Shown piece after piece: positions 7,473 to 14,472 of a DNA stretch of 14,472 bases. Each line of letters begins with the position of its first letter. Positions within the stretch are counted from its first letter, which is position 1. The notes beneath the pieces were generated by a model. That model did not search any database, had not been told where the DNA came from, and worked only from the letters and a program-made list of their open reading frames with translations. The position numbers and the translations under genes are program-made. This stretch comes from Funneliformis mosseae (Eukaryota; Glomeromycota; Glomeromycetes; Glomerales; Glomeraceae): assembly GCA_910592005.1 (NCBI GenBank), contig CAJVPP010002539.1, forward strand, positions 1-14,472, given 5' to 3'.

Positions 7473-9300
7473 AATCTCCTATAATAAATTTTAAGTTTAT
7501 TGAATAATTATATCATAATATTCCTATTGGGTTTGAAATTAGGAAATCTGCAGATTTGGAATAATTGTTCTAAGAAAACAAACGTTATTAACTTAGTAAT
7601 TATATTATAGTATTATCATCATCTTTATAATTATAAAATTAACCTTTTGTCTTTATAAAAGGCATAGCACACTTGCAATTATTTATATAAAATTATTCTA
7701 TTGACAATATAAAAAGAATTCGTGACTTGATATCATGGCCTCCTATACCAACTTTTCGCGCGTTATCAATATTTTATTAAGCAATCGATTTAGTGATTAT
7801 AATAATTCTATGTTTGGAAAATAAGAATAAATTTTTGGGATTGTTATGCTAGAAAAAAATAATATTTCTCATTGTATTTAAAAAGCATTTATTATATTGT
7901 AGAATGAAAATTCAAAGTATTTTCTTTTTTTATATTAAACAATTTAAATTTAATTTTTTTCTAACTCTCCATTTTCTTTTTATTCTCCAAACTTAAAATG
8001 TCAGTTTTAAATACCGTTCACTTACGATTTTAAGGAAATAATAATAACAAAAATGATAGAAATCAATAATTAAACGGTTTAAATAAATCGTTCATAACGA
8101 AAACTAATGTTTCGTGTATGTGATTAAAAAGAAAATTGTTAGGATTTGTTTTTTTATCTTCATTTAAGACTTGGAATTGATTCAAGAAAGTAGAATCGAT
8201 TTTTTTATGGTACAGCGATTTTTTTGAATGTGAACCACTATTATCTTTTGGAATTTTGTTCGTTACTTTTTCAAGCTCGATTGCTTCGGTGCAGCGATTG
8301 GAATATTTTTTTTTTCCATATTTTCAGGATTTTAATTTTTTTTTTTTTATATACATATATATATATGCTTTTGAGGTTCCTCATCTCTCGTGGACGCGAT
8401 CATTTTGGAAGTAAAAAGGTAAGGAAACTTTTTATTATCAATTACTTGTTTTTATCACATCTTAATCCATGTCGTGGAATCTAAAATATAATTAATTCTG
8501 TTTAGATCATTTTTGACGATACGACAGGCCGTCCTAATTATTTTTTTTTTTTTATAAATATGAGTTGGAAATTCAACATGCCACGCTCGCCCTTCTTACA
8601 TTGCATATACACACCTTAAACTTTCCTTTTCCTCTCTTACGCTGTTTTAACATTATAATTTTCTAATTTGTAACTTTATATTTTATTATTTTTCGTTATT
8701 GTCGGTGATTAGCATTTATTCTGCTTAATATATTGACATTGCGAAAGCGTAGAGGCCGACGTTGAGGCAACACTAATAATTTATATTATTAATTAAATAT
8801 TTTGTCACAATTACTTCATTTTTATTCAAATAAATTCTTCCGCTTACAAATAAAATTGTTTATAAATACATAAACGAAAGAACTGAATATAAAATATTAT
8901 GTTTAATGAATTCATAAAGAACTAAGGAAATTAAAAAAAATCAATATAATAAAAATATCAAGTATTTAATAAGAAACTACAGTTTAACTATAATTCATTT
9001 GGCAAAATAAGGATTTCGATTATAAAAATTAACTTATAAAGATCAAGATTTTCATTCAACTCCGAATTATCTATGATTGGATAATAAATTTTTGAATAAT
9101 ATATCAAAATATTAAAAATAAAACATCCAGTGGAATTGAAATATGCAATATAAAATTTCAGTTTATAAAAATTTTTGATCTTTCATCTCAAAAAAATTTA
9201 ATTAATTGCATAAAAGATATTAACAATAAACATCAATTTTAGTATTTTTTTTTTTTTAAAAAAAATTTATAAATATTTAATTTTGTAAAATGGACTACAA
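7473..9300. other. long AT-rich intergenic region, no confident gene
   Basis: No conserved ORF was seen on either strand. The best small ORF is at 7735-7824 (29 codons, MASYTNFSRVINILL start), with a TATA-like tataaaaag about 30 bp upstream; I do not recognise it and it may be chance. Poly-T runs and an (AT)n stretch (8351-8368) mark 8150-8560. A short GC-richer patch at 8375-8420, followed by GTAAGG, looks like an exon end but has no credible partner. Confidence 0.45.
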
Positions 9301-9309
9301 TTCGGCTTT

Positions 9310-9417
9310 TTAAAGATACTCTGGAATAAGTGCCAATTTTACATTTTCATTTATTACCAATTGCCAAGAGGCCCCGCAACCGCAAACTCTGATTGTAATA
9401 AAATTGTATTTATTGCA
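9310..9417 (-). other. possible orphan terminal exon encoding a CxC peptide
   Basis: After an acceptor-like atttttag, the minus strand is open for 35 codons to a TAA at 9310-9312. It reads in part IRVCGCGASWQLVINENVKL, and the DNA is noticeably GC-richer than its flanks. It begins about 50 bp past the MCM8 stop, but the phases of the MCM8 last exon do not allow a join. The + strand is also open here, so the coding sense is not certain. It may be a relic of a repeated element or part of the MCM8 3' untranslated region. Confidence 0.2.
9409..9414 (-). terminator. candidate polyadenylation signal AATAAA for MCM8
   Basis: AATAAA on the minus strand lies about 56 nt beyond the MCM8 stop codon, a normal distance for a 3' processing signal. 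A 7-bp hairpin (ttgcact 9413-9419 with agtgcaa 9432-9438) overlaps it. In DNA this AT-rich the hexamer could be chance. Confidence 0.35.
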
Positions 9418-9469
9418 CTAAAAATTTTGTAAGTGCAAAAAAAATAACTAAGTCATTTTGTGATCGAAC

Positions 9470-12400
9470 TTATGACCTCAATTGAAATGTTCCCGGTCCC
9501 TTCTTAAGGAGTAAATTCTGCTCATTAATATAATCGATAAAACCTTGAAAATTATCAAATTGAATATTATTTTCTGTCGCGATTTTTCGCATTTCTTGAA
9601 TAGAAAATAGATCACTTCCTTTAGAATTTCCTTGTCTTTTTAATTCTCCTATGAATCTATCAAAATGATAGACTTTTTTAGTAGTCCAGTCTTTCATGTT
9701 AAAATAAATAATTATTAATCTTTACCTTTTCACTTCGACTTGCTTTCCAAATTTCCCACAACCTTAGTTTTAACTTATTTGTAAGTAAATATGATAAAAA
9801 GGTAACAAAATTGTCACATTACCTTTTTTCGATCTAGTATTTCCAAGTGAATCTTTTTTAATTTTAAATAAACAGGATTCCCTAATTTTAAATAATAATT
9901 AACGTTAACAAATCAAAATAATAAAATAAAATAAATAAAATTGGTTATTACATGATTTCAACAACATCTTCGACATCTGAGCATAGGACTAAATCTCGCA
10001 GTTCCATTCTTGCTCGCGCTTGAGCCAATTTTATCATTGTTTCTAATTGGCGAATAGTAATGGACGTTTGATCCATAGAAAGGTATTTTTGTTTCATCTT
10101 AATATAAGAGAGTTTAAGAATTTTACGAGCTTCCTCTGATAAGCTAGAATAAAAATTATTATATTACATTTACGTTGATCGTTATGATGTGTTATAAAAA
10201 CAATTACGTACCGCGGATAAACATATCTATGAGCGTAAGCAATATATTTTTGAAGAAACTCTAAAGGAAATAGATCGGACGACGAAATATCTGTCGTGAA
10301 TTATAATAATACATGATGTACTAGTAGTCGGAATAAAAAACATTGATATATATCACAATGAAGGACTAATTTACCATGACTTTGTGATATGTCTACAAGA
10401 AATAGTTCAGGATTTGCCTAAAAATATAGTCATTTTAATAAAAAAAATTTTTTTTTTTTTGTTTATAATAAATTATATACAAACCGAAATAACACGCTCT
10501 GCACGGTAATTATCCATCTCTTCATCTGGAATATCAAGTAATAAGAAAATAAGGTCAAAGGTAGATAACATATTATTGCTTATTTTCAGGTTCTTGGATA
10601 ATGTTTTGTCCTTGCTAACATAAAAGTTAAATTCTGAAGGTTTAGTTTGATCTTTTAAAAGTTCGAACTTTAATATTGTAGTTACTTGTAGCGCCCACGC
10701 CCATTGACCGGATTGGCCGCTGCTCTATAATGGAAAGAACAATTAAATTTTTTATATTTTTTGAATAGTTATTCAAGATCAATAGCTTACATAGCTTACA
10801 TTATACTCGTTTGAGTTTTGAGCGAACATTTAATTCCATACTTTCCAATTCTTTATATTAAAATATATCGTGTTTAATTGTAACTTAATAATTATGGAAA
10901 ATGAGCATGATTCAACCTACGGATATGATTTTCTAGTTATAGCTTCGGCAAGAGCATTGAATCTGCCACATTTTTCAAAGTCATCAATTCGACAAATCCC
11001 TTCATTACTCAATGCCAAAGAACCTAAAAATTAATGTTTAGAATTGATATTAATTTTGTAATAAAAACTTTACAAGTAATGTAATTTAATACCAGCTTTG
11101 AGGGTCCATTCTTTGAAATATCTGTCGTGTTGTAAAGTAGGTAAAATTGAAGATTCATCGCCTCGATTTATTGGTGTAAATACTGTGTTTGGTGATATGG
11201 AGCTAGTTGCCGAAAGTAATTCTGTTTTATCTGATCCCGGATCACCTATTAAGTTGGAATAAATAAAAATTGCAGAAACAAAAATTAAGAAATATTAACT
11301 GGTAGCTAACCGACTATAAGAATGTGAATTGCCCCGTTATCATTTTTTCCAAACAACGAAAGCAATATTCCGGCTGGTAACAAAATGATTTCAGATTTTA
11401 GACCATAAATTTAAATCCATGGAGTGCAAGACAGATCATTATATTATACCTTTAACTAGTTCGTGTCTATAAATCGAAGGACAAAACGAAGCAACAATTC
11501 GCTAGATAAATATTAGAATAAATAAGTTTTTAATTAAGAAATGAGATTTTTTTTTAAAAAAAAAAATAAGTTTAAAGATACTTTGAAAAGATTATATGTA
11601 GCGGTGACTTGTCTAATGGAATACAGATCTCTTAACGAAAACGAGTTTTCCTTTGCTGACGTAGTAATATCATCGAGTTCGCTTTCAATATATAAATCAG
11701 AGATCGACAATTTCTTTATATCTGTGATTTCAATGTAAAGGTGAGGTAAAGTTGAGCTACCGTAATGTGACTTGCTTTTAGTTTCTAAACAAAAAAAATA
11801 ACATAAATCTTTATCTTTGAGGCGTTAACATTGTTATACGGGAATGAATAAATGGAATACTTTACCAAGAATTTTAATATCATAAACTTGAATTTTGCCT
11901 TCGATGGATACAAAATCACCTGGTTTGATTTTATCTATCAAATTATTACGAGATTCACAATCGATAACTTTGGGAAGATTTTCTTCATTATAATCATCAC
12001 TCCACATTTCTTGCATTCTGCAGGAGATAAATTTAAGTATTAATTTATAAATACAATTTTACTTACAAAATGCAGACCTTTTTTTTCCTACCTAAATTTA
12101 CTCAAATCAGTAAAAGAAGCAGCTTCTTCGTTTTCACCAAATTCCATTATAGGAGTAAACTTTTTACTCTTACATCCGGGAATTTTACATTTAGATGGAA
12201 AATAATACCTTCCTCCATTATTGTAACACAGCGTTTGAATTTCTTGGCATTCGATACATTTGAAGTTGATTTTAGACGTACATAACTTTATCCCAGTAAC
12301 ATGAGAAACCAAACCACGTATCAAGACCTTTTTTCCTATATAAGATATTATAGTGAGTTGTCAACTTAACAAACGCAATAGAATAGAACAACATACCAAT

Positions 12401-12550
12401 GTTATATACGGCCAAGTCATTAAAAGAAGTCACAAATTCCTTTTGACTCACTTCTTCATTTTCATCAGGAACTTGAGATTCGAATGTATTTTGAAGAACG
12501 TTTGAAATATCTGGTTCAACTTGTATATCAAAGTTTTGAATTTCGCTCAT
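9470..12550 (-). CDS. MCM8: MCM8-type minichromosome maintenance helicase, 16 exons
   Basis: Exons (minus strand): 12550-12397, 12335-12092, 12017-11866, 11784-11582, 11501-11450, 11373-11311, 11245-11093, 11023-10921, 10850-10800, 10724-10686, 10614-10485, 10417-10375, 10290-10212, 10143-9952, 9881-9823, 9690-9470. All introns are GT-AG (61-84 nt; last 132), and the 1938 nt join without a stop into 645 residues. Domains: OB fold with zinc finger (C78-x2-C81, C101-x4-C106), QEMWSDD (about 145-151), Walker A GDPGSDKT (290-297), Walker B ICRIDDFEK (350-358), sensor-1 AAANP (N396), STFDLIF (422-428), sensor-2 ITIRQLE (R520), and a winged helix ending LLLKKGPGTFQL. By family, MCM8 pairs with MCM9 in nuclear recombination repair and meiosis. 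Start: an in-frame TAA lies 18 nt upstream with no acceptor between, so the N-terminus is shorter than in animal MCM8 (about 840 residues). Catalytic residues are altered (see findings). Confidence 0.9.
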
Positions 12551-13164
12551 TTTTTTGGTTAAATTTTATTTTACAGTGAATGTTTTAAAGGAAATATTAG
12601 AATCATTTCTAAAAAGAAAGTTTAATAAAGCTTAATTACACGTCATCATTGTATTTATCAAATATGACTATAAGGAGGTAAATTTTATTCTGATTGGTCG
12701 ATTATCATCTATGAAAGATTAATTATCCTTAAGAATGCGGCAAGCAAATTGTTCTATAAATTATGTCAGTATAAGTTCAAATGAACTATTATTTAGTTTT
12801 TATTTAACGGTCATTCTCTAAAATCACGTATTCTCTATGAATATATCCATAAATAAATAAAAAAAGAATGATGTAATACAAATATTTAAAATTAACCGAC
12901 GAAAATTTTTACTTTGCATATCTCAATACTTTTAAAAAAAGTAAAACTTTAAAATTAATTAATCTAGAGGATAACTTGACAGGATGCTTTTTAATTTATT
13001 TTTATAGTAAGAAACGCATGGTTTAAGTTTAACATACGTTAAAATACGATTTGAATTTAATGAGATAAAAGTACGCTGCTATATTATAAATATATCTTGA
13101 TTTTTCCGAAAAAATACAAATTATACACTGGTTTACATTCAATAATTTTTACTAACTACAAGCA
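12551..13164. other. intergenic region upstream of MCM8, no gene seen
   Basis: Apart from the candidate promoter elements at 12640-12697, I see no ORF with coding character, RNA gene or repeat on either strand. Confidence 0.5.
12640..12697 (-). promoter_or_regulatory. candidate MCM8 promoter elements (CCAAT box, TGACGT)
   Basis: On the minus strand, upstream of the MCM8 ATG, CCAATCA (12697-12691) lies about 145 bp away and TGACGT (12645-12640) about 92 bp away. The first matches the NF-Y/CCAAT consensus, the second a CRE/bZIP half. No TATA box is evident. A ctttctttttag acceptor-like string at about 12612-12623 could end an intron in the 5' untranslated region. These are consensus matches only. 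Confidence 0.25.
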
Positions 13165-13599
13165 CTAAATCCAGTTAATAAAATTCTTTACATGATTTTT
13201 CTCCTTATTTATATAATGTTCAAAGACTAATTGCATCTTATCATTATTTTCTTCTCTTTCAGTTCCTTTTTCCCTGTAATATAAAAATGCAAGATTATTT
13301 TGTATATTATTTCCAATATCTGCTGCTCTTCGATACAGTCAAAGGAATTCTCCAAAAAAGTTGGCGACATATTTGGTATATCGAAAAACTATTTTCTGTT
13401 GAAATGCATTTTTGTAATTATTTGTTAAGGTATAACGAACAAAATTTTGATGATTTGATAACCATTTTATTAAAATCATAAATTGCAAAATAAATTTGCA
13501 TACTGCACAATAACTATTAATTATTAGGCTTATTGTTGCTAACCATGTAAGGAAAATGCCTCTAAAAGTAATACACTCATTGATATTTGTTCCTTAGGT
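13165..13599 (-). pseudogene. Sel1-repeat relic, broken by a frameshift
   Basis: On the minus strand, the frame ending at TAG 13167-13165 reads LYRRAADIGNNIQNNLAFLY and then REKGTEREENN. This is the Sel1-like pattern (xLYxxAAxxGNxxAQxNLAxxYxxGxGxxKD) found in repeats that often accompany kinases in these fungi. Just upstream the frame is closed by TGA (ttt-TGA-ctg). Inserting one base there would restore the usual FDLYRRAAD, so a 1-nt deletion seems likely, and the Ala of the AQ pair is also missing. The frame stays open upstream to about 13596 and includes KWLSNHQNFVRYTLTNNYKN, possibly the spacer before the Sel1 unit. The + strand 64-codon ORF at 13287-13481 is its antisense. A functional Sel1 protein would need many more repeats. 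Confidence 0.5.
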
Positions 13600-13774
13600 A
13601 ATTTTTTTTGTTTTTGCAGGCAAACAGTGAAAATAAGAAAATAAATGATGACAATGTTACGCCAATCAATATAGAACCTATAGTTAATCCATAAAACCCC
13701 AAAATTATACAAAACGAAGTATGACCATAACTGAGATTGGAATTCAGATAACAAAAAAAAGGGTTTAATCTCAA
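13577..13774 (-). other. possible terminal exon with membrane segments
   Basis: A minus-strand frame ends at TGA 13577-13579. It encodes one long or two short hydrophobic stretches (CIILGFYGLTIGSILIGVT and LSSFIFLFSLFAC) followed by a basic tail (KNKKNYLRNKYQ), the layout of a membrane anchor with a cytosolic end. It has no convincing ATG. A polypyrimidine-CTCAG acceptor lies at about 13730-13755, so it could be the last exon of a gene whose other exons I cannot see. AT-rich DNA gives hydrophobic frames by chance, and another frame is also open here. Confidence 0.2.
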
Positions 13775-13970
13775 TTTTAATCATTTAAAATCCAACTTCA
13801 GACGACCTTTTCAAAATCAAAATTTCAATTTCGTGCACTGCATTCTATTGGCTATTGAATTCTCATGATCGAATTAGTCTAACTCAAATCGAGATAAAAT
13901 TTGAGACACAGATATCTAAATTTTATAAAATAATACCAAAATTTTAGGAAACTTTGAAAATTGATCAAAT

Positions 13971-13972
<2 letters not shown>

Positions 13973-14002
<30 letters not shown>
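13973..14002. repeat. 30-base T homopolymer
   Basis: There is an uninterrupted run of 30 T's on the + strand, A30 on the minus strand. It could be a mononucleotide expansion or the poly(A) tail of something retrotransposed in minus orientation, whose body would lie at 14003 and beyond. I saw no coding relic or clear target-site duplication there. Confidence 0.9.
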
Positions 14003-14003
<1 letters not shown>

Positions 14004-14472
14004 AAATCATTTATAATAAATTTTATATAAAACATTAATAAATATAACAAAATATTATTAAAGAATCTTTGTTTCTGATATTCTATATCCTATAAGACAT
14101 TTTCAATCAGGTTATGCCTAATGTGCATATATTACTTTAAAGGTTTTAATTTTATTTACAAATATCACACTCATTATATATAGTATAACCAAAAATGAAA
14201 ACTTTAATAATATTTTCAATGATCAAAATATAAATTACAAAAAAAACGAATTAAAACTACGTTTTTCTTTACAAACCTTTACAAGCTGTTATGTTAAGCA
14301 TCGAAGACCTTTAATAATTATTGCACAGTTTTTTTGGAACGTTATTCGCTACTTTTTTAATGAATATTTTAGAAGTGAATTTGAATAACTAAGTGTCTTA
14401 AGACATCCTATTCAGAATACATGTTATAACTAATTAAAATAACTCTTTAGATTCAACACTAATAAAATGATA
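14003..14472. other. AT-rich sequence without a recognisable gene
   Basis: No ORF, RNA gene or repeat was recognised on either strand between the T homopolymer and the window end. Confidence 0.5.

Noticed and set aside
8400..8425. ttggaagtaaaa resembling the 3' end of 18S rRNA
   Set aside because: Only about 12 nt match and the flanks do not; no other rRNA sequence is near.
8224..8484. 86-codon + strand ORF
   Set aside because: It has no proper ATG at its left end, crosses long T runs and an AT microsatellite, and shows no conserved pattern.
9726..9762. Treating this 37-nt segment as a normal MCM8 exon
   Set aside because: It breaks the frame into exon 16, while skipping it gives a continuous frame that aligns well with the MCM8 C-terminus.
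11541..12285. Three + strand ORFs (65, 63 and 71 codons)
   Set aside because: They are antisense to MCM8 exons and introns that reassemble precisely on the other strand.
13287..13481. 64-codon + strand ORF
   Set aside because: It is antisense to the Sel1-like relic, which carries a recognisable repeat pattern on the minus strand.

Overview
The window looks like nuclear DNA of a very AT-rich, intron-rich fungus. The best match is a Glomeromycotina (arbuscular mycorrhizal) genome of the Rhizophagus type. This is inferred from three things. The first is a tyrosine-kinase-like protein kinase with the N-terminal CxxC/CxxC knuckle and phrases such as HKDFHSGNIL and SDDKICGVLPYIAPEVL, which belong to the expanded kinase family of these fungi. 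The second is a decayed Sel1-repeat fragment, a usual companion of that family. The third is dense GT-AG introns of 60-85 nt. No bacterial operon, phage, CRISPR array, rRNA or tRNA was recognised.

Layout. Positions 1-2411 are gene-free and low in complexity: T-rich and A-rich blocks carrying several families of degenerate repeats (a ~57-bp tandem unit, a 161-bp-spaced direct repeat, and five copies of a GCAYCTGACT-containing unit). Positions 2464-3401 hold six perfect TTAGTG hexamers and then a string of overlapping open frames broken by stops and frameshifts, which I read as a dead, probably repetitive, coding element. Positions 3402-5367 are non-coding, with a GC-richer structured block (3868-3985) and TTTCGAC inverted repeats (4828-5161). 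Positions 5368-5800 form a large inverted repeat with two 123-bp arms, ending 92 bp before the kinase start codon. Positions 5893-7419 are the kinase gene (three exons, + strand). Positions 7473-9300 hold nothing I can call beyond small doubtful ORFs.

The main gene is on the minus strand at 12550-9470. It is a 16-exon gene that I reassembled exon by exon into one continuous 645-residue frame. It is an MCM8-type helicase: OB fold with CxxC/CxxxxC zinc finger, AAA+ core, and a C-terminal winged helix ending LLLKKGPGTFQL. Its AAA+ core departs from the family at several catalytic positions (Walker A GDPGSDKT, Walker B DD instead of DE, STFD instead of the SRFD arginine finger), although the frame and every splice site are intact. 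This is the most interesting observation in the window.

To the right, 13165-13620 is a broken Sel1-repeat relic on the minus strand. It is followed by a doubtful membrane-segment ORF, a 30-T homopolymer and AT-rich DNA. The kinase and MCM8 are not functionally linked as far as the sequence shows; their regulatory regions are separate and they face each other across ~2 kb.
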